Shown piece after piece: positions 22,996 through 36,100 of a stretch of 64,000 nucleotides of DNA. The translations under genes and the position numbers were made by a program. This DNA is from Hypoxylon rubiginosum (lineage: Eukaryota > Ascomycota > Sordariomycetes > Xylariales > Hypoxylaceae): NCBI GenBank assembly GCA_902806565.1, contig CADCXA010000042.1, forward strand, positions 248,001 through 312,000, given 5' to 3'. Below the pieces are notes generated by a model that saw nothing but the letters and a program-made list of their open reading frames with translations, was not told where the DNA came from and ran no database searches. Positions within the stretch are counted from its first letter, which is position 1. Each line of letters begins with the position of its first letter.

Positions 22996-23618
22996 TATTT
23001 TTGATCATTAAGGAGAACTCGAAAGCTCTCTGACCAAGACCGGCGATCCGTGAAGCCTGACAAAGATATGTCGGGGTTCAATTGGTGAAAAGATTCCACC
23101 ACTGTTGCTCACTTACTAGATGAAAAAAAAAAAAGTGACCTTTAGGTAAAATATAAGACGGTGAATGACGGCGGGACGGCTGCGAAACTCGGAGCTTTAG
23201 CATGGATCCCCCACATTTCTCCAATGTCCAATGTCCAATGTCACTTGTGCATACACCATGCAGACCGTGACACCGACGAGGCCGAGGCCCAGACCCCGCC
23301 AGCCGGGTTTAGGAACCTTACGTATGTACCAAAGTACCAAAGTACCTTAGGTAACCGACTTGGGTGAAATTTAGGGCGGATTAATGAATTCCCTCTCCGT
23401 CTAGTCGAGCCCGTTTGTTCGAAGTTCCGTTTCCAATTCAACCTTTTTTGAAACCAGGCTGCATTTCTTCAGTAACATTCCTAGTCCAAGTCCAACGCTA
23501 ATTTTTTACACGTACAATTATTCCAATCCACGCCTCTCCCAACTCATGCGCAGTACTTCCATTTAGGTACCGATATCCAATTCGCTTCATTCCACCCAGG
23601 TATATATCCTAAGCGAAC
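22996..23618. other. Divergent promoter region, ILV6 and KH-protein genes
   Basis: 623 bp. It contains an A12 run at 23123-23134, a repeat of AATGTCC (23221-23240) and a repeat of GTACCAAA (23327-23344). No coding frame; I see no TGACTC word. Confidence 0.45.
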
Positions 23619-25699
23619 ATGGATGACACCGAGCGCCGTACCGCGAAACGGTCTCGATTCGACCAAACCGAGCCGGAGCCGCAGCCGCGCCGCTCTCGAT
23701 TTGATCGCAGATCACGTTCGCCTCCCTCCAGGAAGCCCGATCATGGCCGCGATCGCAGTCCCTTGGCCAGAGATGGAGAGAGTAGCACACCGGATCTGAA
23801 GAAGAGCCCCGTGGATCCTGCTGCCGCTGCAGGTAATGCATCGTCTATTTCTATTTCTATTTCCTACAGTTTGGCTTCGTAAGGTTCGAGGACTAACTAT
23901 TCCTTCTCTTAGCTGCTGCCGCCGCCAAGATCAATGCGCAAATCCAAGCGAAGAAGGGAATCCAGCATGTAGACGTACCCCCGATCAAGTCTGCATCTTC
24001 TGCGTCTCCCGGCCCGAATTCTGGCAGTGCGACTGGCGCCAATGGTAATATCAACGGCGAAATGTACATTGCCGATGGCGACTACATCAAGGACATCGAA
24101 GTGAACGACCTACGTAACCGATACCTACTCACCAAGAGTTCTACACAGAAGATGGTAAATAATATCCCTGGTTAATTCCTACTGATTCACCTCAGAGTTG
24201 TCAGCTTTAGACTTGATGGTTCCCTTCCAGTGTGTTATCATCGTGTGCGAACAGTTCTGCTTACATGGAAGCGTGCTAGCTCGCACACGAATCCCCTCTG
24301 TGGCATCTGCTGACCTCCAATGCTTGATTTAGATCAAAGAGGAAACTGGAGCTGGTACGAGACACCTCCTAGTTATTTATTGATTTGCTATAGAGAATCA
24401 TGGTTGACGTTGACTTTGAAAGATGTCACGACGCGAGGCAACTATTACCCCGACAAGAGCATGGCGACCCCTTCGGTAAGCAAAGAGCCCTTTTTCTCAT
24501 GTGAAGAAAACCAAAGACTTATGCTGGCCTAGAATCCGCCTCTATTCCTGCATGTCACTAGTACTTCCAAGGCTGGACTTGACCTGGCGGTTGAGAAGAT
24601 CGAAGAAATGATGAAGCAGGAATTACCGAATCTAGTCGATGAACGCCGTTTCCGACGCCGAGATCAGGAGCAAGTCGAACGTGACGAGTTTGGACGAGTT
24701 GGCTAACCCTTACCCCATTCTCTCATCCTACTCGCTAATATTGAGCAGCGCAAATGGCCCGAGGCAAAGATACCGATCAATCTCGAAGAGGTTCGAGGTT
24801 TCAACCTCAGAGCTCAGGTTGTTGGACACGGTGGCTCGTACGTGAAGCACATTCAGCAGGAGACTGGCTGCCGTGTCCAGATCAAGGGCCGTGGTTCGGG
24901 ATATCTTGAGGCATCGACTAACCGGGAAAGCGACGATGACATGTATCTCCATGTTGCGTAAGTATTCAAAGGCCGGTTCCCCGTTCTAGATATCTGACAA
25001 GTTTTCAGTGGCCCGGATGCGAAGATGGTCGATAAAGCCAAGGAATTATGTGAAGACCTAATTGCCAACGTCAAAGAGGCGTACGAAGAATTCAAGAGTC
25101 GACCTCCGCGTCAGCATTACGGTAACCATGAAGGTGGTGGTGGTAGTGGTGGTGGTTATGGCAACAGATCTTACGGCGAGCGATCGTATGGTGGTGATAG
25201 GTACAATAACAGACACGGAAGCGAGGGAGGATCCTACGGTGGTTACGGAGGTGGTTACAATAACTCACCCGCCCCCGGTGGAAATTCCGCATCCCCCGCA
25301 CCCCCTGCCCAGGGAAGCCCGCCTGGTGCAAGTAACGACTACGCCGCCCAGTACGCCCAGTATTACGGTGGTCAAGATCCCTATGCCGCCTACGGTGGTT
25401 ACGCGGCATATATGCAGTACTATCAGCAGTATTACGCTGCTGCGCAAGCCGCCCAGCAAGGATCACCCACCCCTCCGGTTCCGGGAGCCTCAACTTCCCC
25501 TCCCCCTCCTCCCCCTAGCGAGGCACCGCCGCCGCCGCCTCCAGGAGGAGCTGCACCACCTCCGCCCCCTCCCCCGCCTGCTGGCTCGCCGCCTGGAGCA
25601 GGAAACTATGGTGCTGTAAGTTAATTCTCCAAGAGCTTCGAGCATAATGAAGGAGCTAACTGAATGCCCCATTAGGTTCCCCCTCCCCCTGGACTATGA
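23619..25699 (+). CDS. KH-domain RNA-binding protein, KHDC4/BLOM7-like
   Basis: RNA-binding protein related to KHDC4, which takes part in pre-mRNA splicing; probably nuclear. Eight exons as read: 23619-23832, 23913-24154, 24333-24354, 24423-24475, 24533-24697, 24749-24957, 25009-25615 and 25676-25699, 511 residues. Exon 3 is a 22-nt microexon that supplies IKEETGA. Residues 1-70 are Arg/Ser-rich. A first KH-like unit (IEVNDLRNRYLLTKSSTQKMIKEETGADVTTRG) spans exons 2-5, and a second has FNLRAQVVGHGGSYVKHIQQETGCRVQIKG with GHGG as GxxG loop. The tail is Gly/Tyr/Ser-rich, then Pro-rich (PPPPP runs), like the low-complexity tails of splicing factors. Introns 5 (donor GTTGGC) and 2 (178 bp) are less typical. 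Each junction keeps frame and motif. Confidence 0.88.
24333..24354 (+). other. 22-nt microexon of the KH-domain gene
   Basis: Between TTTAG and GTACGA. It completes the helix-turn IKEETGAD of the first KH unit; skipping it would change the frame (22 nt). Confidence 0.75.
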
Positions 25700-26275
25700 T
25701 AAAGAGTCCCGGTTCTGGAGACTCGCGTAGCCGAGCATTCATATTTTGGTAAAATATTTCCACGATGTAATGCGGTGTATTGTAGTGTATAGGAAACGGG
25801 CGGTTCTTTGAGGGTCCGGAGCTGGGAAAAGTTTGTTATCTCAAAGATAATACCTGAGACCCTCGACATAACTTGTTTCTGCAGAGCAGTCTAGCTGTCA
25901 CTATGTACTGCAGAGCCTCAAGATAGTGACAGAAATTGATTCCCGATACTGGTGACCAAGTCGTTCTCATCTGTGTAGAATTTGATGGAGACCTACATAT
26001 GTAGATACATAGTTACCTGTTGCCATGCCTCTCTACTTTGCTGCTATTGTATAAACGATATACGATTTGGCGGATTTAATGCGTCAGGGGTATGTAAGTG
26101 GGCAGTGGGTTGTATAACGGTCTTAAATTTATCGATAAGACTTATCAGACCTACGTCAGTTCTCTACAACCATCCACCCGCAAGTCTCATAACTTCATTG
26201 TCTCGACATCGAGGACGTGTACGAAGTCCTTTGGGGGTTGCGGAATGATCGCGCCTCTTCAATACTATTTACGCC
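25700..26275. other. Intergenic region
   Basis: 576 bp from the KH-gene stop to the TRAPPC13 start. Mostly AT-rich, with an inverted word pair AGTGACAG/CTGTCACT around 25895-25935. No coding frame. Confidence 0.4.
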
Positions 26276-27520
26276 ATGAGTCATCAACGCTATCCGTCCA
26301 TTGACCCAAAGGAACCACACTCCGTCTCCCTGAAAGTCCTACGGTACGTTACCTACTTCCTTAGATGCTACCCAGCAATGCCTTTATAGCCGTAGCTGAC
26401 GGGATCTCATCATACTGTCAACAGGCTATCCAGACCATCCCTCGTAGTCCAACACCCGCTACCCACACCGCTTTCCCCTCTGTCAGCAGTAGGAGCAGCC
26501 CAGGACAAGCCCATCCCCGCGTCGCTCGCCTACAGCACCGACGCCGATACGAACCCCGACCCTTTCCTCCTCGCGCCGATCCTCCAGCTGCCGCCCTCGT
26601 TCGGGTCTGCCTACGTCGGCGAGACCTTCAGCTGCACCCTCTGCGCCAACCATGACGTCCCGCTGCTGGGTGAGCCGCTATCGGCCACGAACCCCACGCT
26701 GTCGTCGCCAGGTGGCTTGACGCCAGCAGTAGCAGCCCAGCAGCAGCAGCAGGCGCTGTCCAACAAGAAAAAGTTCACCCGCGACGTGCGCATCGAGGCC
26801 GAGATGAAAACTCCGGGGTCCGGCGCTGTTCTCAAGCTTCCCCTGCTGGGACCGAACGGCAAGGAAGATAATAACGCTGGGGATAATGATGATAAAGATA
26901 ATATAGGCACGGACCTAGAACCGGGCCAGACGCTGCAGCGCATCGTCAGCTTCGACCTGAAGGAGGAAGGGAACCACGTGCTGGCGGTGACGGTCAGCTA
27001 CTACGAGGCGACGGAGACGTCGGGCCGGACGCGGACGTTCCGGAAGCTGTACCAGTTCATCTGCAAGGGGTCGCTGATCGTGCGGACCAAGGTCGGGCCG
27101 CTGTCGCCGACGTCGCCTATTATCTCAGCCCCGGGGAGGAAAGGGACGACGAAGAAGAGGGGGCGTCGTCGGCGGCGGTGGGTCATGGAGGCGCAGCTCG
27201 AGAACTGCAGCGAGGACGTCATGCAGCTGTGCGACATGCGGCTCGACCTCGAGCGCGGGCTCCGGTACCGCGACTGCAACTGGGAGGTGAGCCGCAGCGC
27301 GAAGCCCGTGCTGCACCCCGGCGAGGTCGAGCAGTGCTGCTTCGTGGTCGAGGAAGACGACGACGGTGGCGCTACCGAGACGAAGGGGGAAGAGGGGGAG
27401 GAGGGGGATGATGGGGACGCTAGGATCGTGTTCGGGGTCTTGGGGATCGGGTGGAGGAGCGAGATGGGGAATAAGGGGTTCCTTTCTACGGGCAAGCTGG
27501 GGACGAGGGTTGTGCGGTGA
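26276..27520 (+). CDS. TRAPPC13-like trafficking complex subunit (DUF974)
   Basis: Component of the metazoan/fungal type TRAPP III complex, acting in ER-Golgi traffic and autophagy. Two exons: 26276-26343 and 26425-27520, 387 residues. The first exon (MSHQRYPSIDPKEPHSVSLK) joins at VLRLSRPSL, the conserved family opening, followed by LPPSFGSAYVGETFSCTLCANHD, the first beta-sandwich. Next come RDVRIEAEMKTP, LEPGQTLQRIVSFDLKEEGNHVLAVTVSYYE and FRKLYQFICKGSLIVRTKV, all family blocks, and the second domain with WVMEAQLENCSEDVMQL and LHPGEVEQCCFVVEEDD. Two fungal low-complexity insertions are seen (a Gln run near residue 125, a Glu/Gly run near 340). Codon use is very GC-rich after the first exon. 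The last residues GFLSTGKLGTRVVR match the usual C-terminus. Confidence 0.93.
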
Positions 27521-29178
27521 AATGGACGGGGGCTATATTATAGACCGGGTGATGGTGGCAGCATTGTGGTAGGGGCGTCGAGTTGAACTTTTTTACGAAA
27601 TGCTCTTGTTTGAGACGTTCACATTAGTGTATAGCATGTCTCTACGAAGGGACGCATGAGTCGGGGAACGACAACATAGCATGATAGCCATATATTCGTC
27701 GTGGGTCCAATATGTTAGTCTCAGTCTCGGGAACCCGGGTGCTTCACAAGTCGTGTGCTTCGAATTAGTTAGATCCTCGCTTCATGAAGGCGATCTAGGG
27801 AATGAATAGTCTCTACACCGGCTTAGTTTGGTAGACAAGGTGATTCCATTCCGAGTTGACCCAGGCATTATCGTTACCTTTAGACGAAATACGAGGTATA
27901 ACAAGCTGTTGGGCTTCTCTATTTGTATTATATGTCCTCTCGTATACTCATTTTGCAGAGTTAACATAATTATAGACCATCTTAGACCTCTAGGTGCTGA
28001 GAACGCCAACCTGGTACACGCATTCCTATGACAGCATGATCTACCGAATCAAAACTCATCACATCTGACCCGCTGGTTCATGTATTCATGCCCTCTGGAT
28101 CGACTCATGGATCAACCCAGTTTGCTTTGGCATGATGACAACCGGTGAGCGTGAGACCTGGAGAAACCCTGTAGGTCCTGGTATCGTACCCCATTGGCCA
28201 ACAAGAACACTTAACGCGTACGACCCCGAAAATTCCCAGGTGCGCATCGACGCGATCTTCTTCCCATCAAAGGAACTCTTCGGAACCCGAGAGAAAGACG
28301 GACGCGAAAAATACTTAGCGGTTCGGTTCCGTAGGCGGTGAAGAGACGCCGTCCTTCAAACGCCGAACTCGTTCGTGATTTGAGTCTCAGCCGATTCCAA
28401 TAATAGCATGGAGTCACATTTTGTCATCTTGAGATCTCATGTTTGAAAGAGCCGCGTACCTATGGGAGTCTTATTAGACAGGAAGAAAAGGAGTGCGACA
28501 GATGAGCCGCCTCTTCCTACAGGCGCCGTCCCAAGTATTATCAACCCCTGAAAAAAAAAAAAGGGATGAACAACTGTGAACTGTGCTAGTTAGTAATTCT
28601 TGGGAAACTCGTGCGATGTTACCTCTTTGCGTCGAAAGCCACTTTACTATTATGCGTGCGGCTGCAAGAGTCCTTTCCGGGCTGGAGGGTTTCATCGGAC
28701 TCCCTACCATATCAGAATCCTTTTATAATCCCAGCATCTTATTCTGCGGTCAGACTTGGAGCTCAAAGCGGTTGAGCAGTTAAGATAACCGATCCCCTAG
28801 AACGGACGAATGACTAGTCGATCTCGATCATGCTATCTAAGCATGAGCCGACGATCAATCTGACAGATAGATAGAGTGCCTGAATGGGCTGAATGGTTGG
28901 ACTTTTGTCCTATTTCGATTTAGAGATTGATGTTTGAAGATTCGGCGACCAATTTCAAACAACCTGCTCTCAAGTAGCACTCGGGTAGGACAATTTATCG
29001 AGACGGACGGTTCGCGGCCCGTATTGCTAATGTGCTCCCGAGGTGCCGTATTCAGCGATATTTAGCCCAAGCTAGCTGGCTAGTCAGGTACTATTGTGTC
29101 CGACCTAGTGTATGTGTGTATGTACGATCCTACCCGACCCCAATGGGAATTTTAATAGGTGACCACGTTGACACACGG

Positions 29179-29225
29179 CACACACACACATACTATGTAC
29201 AGACAGACATACAGACATACACCCA
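29179..29225. repeat. (CA)n and (CAGA)n microsatellites
   Basis: About six CA units at 29179-29190, then CAGACAGACATACAGACATAC (29200-29220). Confidence 0.85.
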
Positions 29226-30574
29226 CACACGAGTTCGCTGTGACGGGCGTTTGTTCCAGCTACGTCACTCCTGCGGCACGGCAATGCCGTAATGGGTTCC
29301 TGGTACCTGAATGTCAGAAGCGTAGCATGGATCCGTGGATCAAGTGGACAGGCCGACAGGTGGATTACGCAGGGCCTCCACGAACGATATCATTCCACGG
29401 ACTGGTAGACTTGTCAATCGTGAGTGAATTCCTCTAGGTTCCTTACCATCTGACCATGTACAAAAATGTGACAGGTATAAAATTCGGAATTTTCTTTCGA
29501 CCATCCTCGCGTGTTCCTTGGGTGCATGGTCTCTACCTAATATGTATTTTGTCGGCCGGAGACTTCTCTTGTACGGAGACTTGTCATGTAGGTATGTTAT
29601 GTATGTGAGACCGGCTTGGATACCTGCAAGAAAAGAAAGCACTCGCATTTCGACCGGAGTCTCGACATTCATAGACGTTGAAAAGCCTGTATCATGTCGA
29701 TTTGTCTAGGATCAGCGTGGACCAGAATATGTATTGTGAAGAGCGGTCACTTCACCGTCGTTTACTAGGCCATGTACCCTGGGTAGACGATACGCACGGC
29801 TTTCGGGTCAACTGCATTCTCGGCTTCTGAAAAAGTACAAGTACCAGGTCGAATTCGATCGAGCTCCCGTCTTTAGGCTCGTCTAAACAGTAAAGCCCAT
29901 GCTAGACTCCACACGTCTGAAACATACTGGCTGACTCCCGTCTGGATATCTGCAGTGGCGTAGCTACGACCCAGAGTTTCGCTAGATAGGACATGGTCGA
30001 CAGTCGCCGTTAGAATCTTGCGTAGCGAATGCCATACGTTCGGTGCCTGATTGTAACCCGAATAAATTATGTGATATTGGTCGGGACCGGCGACGCCTCG
30101 TTTGTTGATTTGACACGCTGGCTCTCCCCACGCGACTTACCTACTACCTAGGCATCTATTGGTCTGGGTTAGAGAACAGGATTGGGGGGAGGGCTGCATT
30201 GTTGATAGGTAATAATATCGCAACCATGTGCATAAAATACCTAATCATGGAAAAGTTTGGATAGGTTGTTCGTAGATGGCCGATAGATCTCGACCACGGA
30301 CGATTGTGACTGTGCGCGCCAATCCCGGCGAAAAAGACATCTCGATATCGATGTCACCATCGAACCCCCCAGACCCCCCGGGGTGTGAAGCTCTAAGCAG
30401 GTATGGCACTGACCATAGGCTAACAACCTAGCAGCAGTCTTAGGCCTTAGGTCTTAGGCAGCTTGGAGACAGGGCTTTCTGTGGAGTACATAGTAATGTC
30501 TGTGTGCAAAGACCCGTAACCCGCAAGGCCCATACTCGAAATAGGTAGCCGTCGCCTACTTGCTTCTTGCGGCT

Positions 30575-30604
30575 ATATGTATCAATATGTATCAATATGT
30601 ATCA
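30575..30604. repeat. 10-bp tandem repeat, three copies
   Basis: ATATGTATCA repeated three times without change. Confidence 0.9.
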
Positions 30605-31900
30605 AAATGCTGCCGACGGTTCAAATACGAGCTGGATCTGTCACCCCGGAACACAGGGGATGACTTATTGACCCAAACCGTCGAAACGGGGTGAAAAGGT
30701 TGCATTACCCCTGGTTGGCAGGCTATGCAGGAACAAAAACTTAAGCAAGCGAATATTCCTCCTGTCCTCCTCCAATTCCTCCGAGAGAAGACCCTTACGT
30801 CCTCCTTTCCACTTGGATAGAAAGGAGAGAGGAAAAGGAGAGGGGGAAACATGAAGCTTCAAACAACGGTCTAGTTGTCGTATGACATAGTAGGTAAGTT
30901 CGTCCGTAACTGTTATCTGCAAGGTACGACAAACCTCCGGACCAGTGAACATTCGTAACGCCCGGCTGGTGGCTAAGGAGTTTGGTCTCATATCCAGCGC
31001 TGTGGTCATTCGACCGCCAACTAAACGGCGTAGCATTAGATAGCGCTAACACGGCCGCTAGAAATAGCTACATAGTTAACTTTTCCTCTCGCGGCTTCAG
31101 AATACGCGCTAGCTTTAGAAACGCTCTTAGTGCTTGAGTCAGCTATTACGTGGTGCGTAGATTGCGTATTGCGTACATGTAGATGGAAGAAAGGAGAAAA
31201 GGAGAAAGTGAAAAGAAGACCCGGATGGTAGGTTGGAGCTCGGAGCTTAAGCCTCGAGTGAATCGAAGTTCGAAGATGCGTTGTTCAAGATGTCGTTTCA
31301 CCGCATAAAAGCAAGCATATTGAAGGTGAAGTGTTCGGTCAAGGGTGTTCGGTTCTTCGGTACATTCTCGAAGTTGGCAAAGAATACATAATCATCATTC
31401 TTTACTCTTTGTCTCGCGAAACTGTTGGGGATATACGTATGTAGGTATGTAGGCAATTGCTCATGACTTCTTGGGTACGAACATGAATGTTTCTCTAATG
31501 ATCTTGAGGAGAGCTTCTACTGATTTGATTTTTATGACGAATGCCCTTGCTGGAGTTTACTAGCTTCAAATTTTAGTGACTTCTTAAACTGCTGATGCTT
31601 GTTCGGTTCAGTGCTCCCACCCACCTAGCTGCCTAGTAGTAAGTCCACAGCCCACAGGCCCAGTCACCCACCCCTGTAGGAGCGGGACAGGGGACTAAGG
31701 TCTGGGCATTGGAGCTACTATGTATGTCGTGCGATACGCGATCAACGTAAAAAAAAAATATCCCACTAAGACTACCCCCCAAACTAGAATAAGTGGTGGG
31801 GTTATGACTGCAGGGGCTAGGACACGATAGAAAACAACCCTGAACTTTGCCCGAAGCAAGACAGCCAGACAGCATCTTTTTTTTCCTACTCTACTCCATC

Positions 31901-31982
31901 AGAACCAGAGAACCACAGAACTACAGAACCACACAACCACTGGGAACCGTCAGAACTACCAGAACCACTAGGAACCGCTAGA
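31901..31982. repeat. Degenerate AGAACCAC minisatellite
   Basis: The word GAACCA/GAACTA recurs about every 8-12 bases across some 80 bp (AGAACCAGAGAACCACAGAA and so on). Confidence 0.75.
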
Positions 31983-33100
31983 GAATCGACCGACGCGCGC
32001 TTCCAGGTGCCCATGCAAGTCCCCTACCGCCTATCTAGTCCCTTGGTCCCTCTTCTACCTTAGGTACCATCATCTCACCATTCACTATTCACCATTCATC
32101 TGCAGTTGGGTGCCGCATGAACTTGGGGGGGATCGATCTTTTGCATGCCTGAAGACACTCTTTTTTATTTTTTGAACATATCCTTTTGGGTCCCATCCCA
32201 ACTTGGAGACCTGTCTCTCCGCCTAGTCTGCCTGTCTGCCAGTCAATTCTCAATCTCGTCTTCTCGTCCGTCGATCATATCCAACAAGATACCTCGAAGT
32301 GCCCGCCCGCATCCCGTCCACCCTCCCACCCGAACGATAACGCCGCAAAGGGGCATGCAGCTGCAGCAAAGCACCGCATGATTGTCTAAGGCTGTTTTGG
32401 AAGCATTGCATACCAATAAATCGTGTGTGTCTACCCGGCGCCAAAAACCCCCATTCCCAAAAAATCAGACGCAGATAGACACAAAATCGGCTGCTTCTGC
32501 CCGAAAATAAAAAGGGCAACCACCAGAAAATACGATACGACCTGCGCTCTGCAAGCCAACTAAAAGAGTGTCTCGCCCCAGCTCGGGTTCCTTTTCGAGA
32601 ACTGACCTACCTGCCAACTGACAAGTTGTCGAGTGAAATTCAATATCTGATTTGTCGAATCCCTTCTCATTTCGATGGCCGATTTGCCTCTCGTTTATTG
32701 AGCAGTTTGTCCTGGTAGAAGACGATATATCGATATACCCCTCGAGCACGTCCCGCAGAGTAGCCCCTGGCTACTGAAGTCGTGCCGATATTATCCAGTC
32801 GTATCCAGTCGGTCGTTCAATCACCAACCATTCGCTTGTACAACGGGATATATGCATCGGACAATTATATCCACCTCACCGATATCCACACCCCGGGACT
32901 GAGAATCCAAAAGGAACAAACTTGCACGGTTCAATCTCTTAATTTGGTATTTGGCGGAACCCTGGCTGGTTACCTGGCAAACTTCTTCACTATCAGATTG
33001 ACTCCTCCAGCTTAATTGGGCCTTTCCTCCACCCATCGGAATTCAACTTGAGACTCTTAAGACTGAGAAAAGGGGGAGACTGCCGCAGGCCTGAGATGTC

Positions 33101-36100
33101 ATGGATAACTCTTCGGCGCCGCTCGCGGACTACTTCTGGATTGCGGGCATTGAGTCCATATCCTACCAAGATCTCCCACTTCCCGCTTCTTCTACTCAGG
33201 TAGAAGGTACTATCACTGAAGATGGCGAACCCGACGACCATCCCGAACCGACGCCTTCGCCTGCAGCTAACAAGACTTATGCTCGGCATTCTCGTCAAAA
33301 CTCAAACAATAGGCTCTCAAAGGCATCCTTCACCAATTCGATCCATACCCTCGAAGAATTGGACGGAAATACGAGAAGCAATAGGAGTAGTGCTACGATT
33401 CGACCGAACCCCGTTCCTGGGGCCGCCGGACAGGAGGGCCTGTTCGGCGATTTCGACTTCGACAAAGCTCTTGTAAAGTTCGCCGCCGAGAGGGAGAACT
33501 TTTTAGAAGACTTGAGCTTTTCGGCTGGAGCCAAAACGCAATCGCGGCCACCGATGGTAAACCCGCGTGCGGAGAGGATCAAAGCCGATGAATCTTCGGG
33601 TGGGAGGATGAGCCCTATGAAAAGCATCAGGGGAAGCATCCGTGGCAGCATAAGGAGGAAGATAAGCTTCAGGGACATGAACAGCGTGCGCAAGCAGCCA
33701 ACAACACCGAGACCTGGTATGGCCCCTTTTCGCGATTCAGGCGACGGAGGGTCTTTCTTAGAGGGCGTGGCAGAAGGATTGCCAGCAGAAATCTTCGAAC
33801 ATGACTGCAAGACCAACTCGGCGTTCTGTACTGACTTTTGCAAACTAGCTTCCATCCGGACCACCAAGAGACTAAGCAGTTATAATTCTGTTATCCCTCC
33901 ACCCGAACCACTGAACCTCGACCCTGACATGCACCCCCTGAAACGACGCTTTGAGCCCGAGCTGCTGGATCGGTACCCCCCTCGAGACGACATGGAAGGT
34001 CTAAGTAAGAGAGGGAGATTTCCGGACTATGTTCCCATGTTCGCCTTTCCAAACGACATTCAGATTGTCTCATCGGACGAAAGGCCTAGATCGACATGGC
34101 ATGGTTTTACGATGACATCGGACGACAACTCCAAGATCTACGGTGTAACCGTTATTATATGGACGGCACTCACGACAGATGTAGCAGAAGATATCGAGAG
34201 ACGTTGCGAGCATTGGAGACAGAGGCATATGACCGAGGAGGAACGGGAGCTTGCGGGGAGTCTTGGATCCCGTCTTGCCGCAGAGCGTGCGCATCTGTCG
34301 CAATTGCTTGCTAAGCTCCCAACGATACCATCCGGATCCGCAGCTCGAGAGACGCTTGATGACCAGATCAGCGCGGTAGAAGAGAAGATCAGCCTTATGA
34401 CGGAAATGTTGCGGCCTCTGAGACATGGTGCTGCGTCGAAGATCGATGGTCTAACCGCCGGGGAGAGTGGCCTTTGGACGCCTCGAGCCTACGGTATCCT
34501 TGGTAGGGACGTTACGAGAGTGGGTTTCTGGAAGGATTGGCTTCGAGCTGTCGTCGTGCCAATGACCGATGGTGCTATCTTGCGCATTCCTCCGAGCTCT
34601 CCCCGTGTTGGTCGTTGGCAGCCACTAGAACGATATGTGGTTAACCTGTGTACCGAAGCATTTAGCCCTCTCAGCTCTAAAACCCAAGTTGAACTCGGCG
34701 TGCGCGAGTTGCGTCTATACGCCCGAAAGGAGGCCATTAATGAGCTTCCAGGCTCGCGGAACACTGACCTCTATGCGTTGTTCAGATCTCTTTCTCTCGA
34801 GAATATTGTCACCCTTTTCGAGTATGCAATGTCCGAATCTCGAATCATCCTGCTCTCTTCGCATACGGCAATGCTGCATCTAGCATCGCACGCTCTAGCG
34901 AGCCTGTTGTATCCATTGGCTTGGGCAAGCATATTCATCCCGATCCTCCCAGCACGGCTGATATCTGCTCTCGATGCGCCCTGTCCTTATATCGTCGGCA
35001 TCGAACGGAGATATGATAACGTTGCGCTCCCGGACGATGACTATGTCCTGGTTGACCTGGACAAGGACACGATTGACTCGACGGCGTTGCCTGTTCGCCT
35101 ACCAAAGCAGCACCGACGGAAGCTTCTTTCTCTCCTGCAATACGCGGCGCCGCATGCTTTACGCTACGGTGTCGCAACGGGGCCGCCTCCGTATGCTATC
35201 GAGTCCTTCCCGTACGACGCCTTCTCTGCCGAGAATGGTGCCCTTTTCAACGAGAGGGCCGGACCAAGTACGCTGCACAAATGGGTAGCACAGAATTCGT
35301 CGTCTTTCGGAGAAGCTGAGCCCTTGAACACGGCAAGGGCACCGGTGTTCAACGCATTCCTACACGCGAAACCAGGAGCATCCGAGCGACCACAAACAAG
35401 CAAATCAAACAAAACTAGCCCCCCGTCGTCGGTGTCGCCCGTGTCTGTGAATTTCCCGCCTATGCCAGCGACACCGGTTTCGAGGAGTGACTCTGGATTT
35501 GCGCTGTCGGCAACGCTGCGAGAGAAGAGGTCGGGTCATTTCGACGAGAAGGGTCGGCGCAGCTCCTCGTTCGGTCAAGCGCCAGTCCACCGACCTCACC
35601 CACCATTCTTGAATGGCCACCAATCCAACCTGTCGATCTCGGCGATTTCGATTGATTCGCAGTCGTCGTACGGTGGTTATGCTCCATCAACTTACGCGCA
35701 GTCCACACTCGCCGCATCCACGGTGATGCCCAACATGCTCATCCAGCCCGTACATAATACGGAGTCTACAGTATGGGTTGAAGGGCATTGCTTTAATTTC
35801 TGTGCTAATGACGCGGCCTCGAACTGCGCGATTTGCGACGAGCGGTCTGAAGGCGATGGATGGTATAAATGCTCTGGCTGCGGGACGGTTTCACACGGAC
35901 GGTGTCTTGGCTGCGTTTGTCTTGTCTGCCCAGTAGCCTTCGACGCCGATAAGGTCCGGGCTGCTTTCGTACGCTGCCACGCTAGTCTCCTCTACACGTA
36001 CCGCAAATACTTGGTTCGACCAACCAAGGACCAGAAGAACAGTGGGCAGATATACGGGTTCGATATGAACGGATTTATTAAGAGCTTGCCGTACGACCAG

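Larger units (their letters stand above)
27521..33100. other. Large gene-free interval of 5.6 kb
   Basis: No frame longer than about 120 codons and none with family resemblance on either strand. It contains simple repeats (29179-29225, 30575-30604, 31901-31982, listed separately), many TACCTA-like words, and from about 32000 a C/T-rich part that likely is the promoter and leader of the DENN gene at 33101. Several short upstream ATGs lie in the last kilobase (for example 32145 and 32782). No long terminal or terminal inverted repeats were seen by eye. Confidence 0.4.

Noticed and set aside
30665..31036. 123-codon minus-strand frame in the gene desert
   Set aside because: No recognisable motif and composition like surrounding non-coding DNA.
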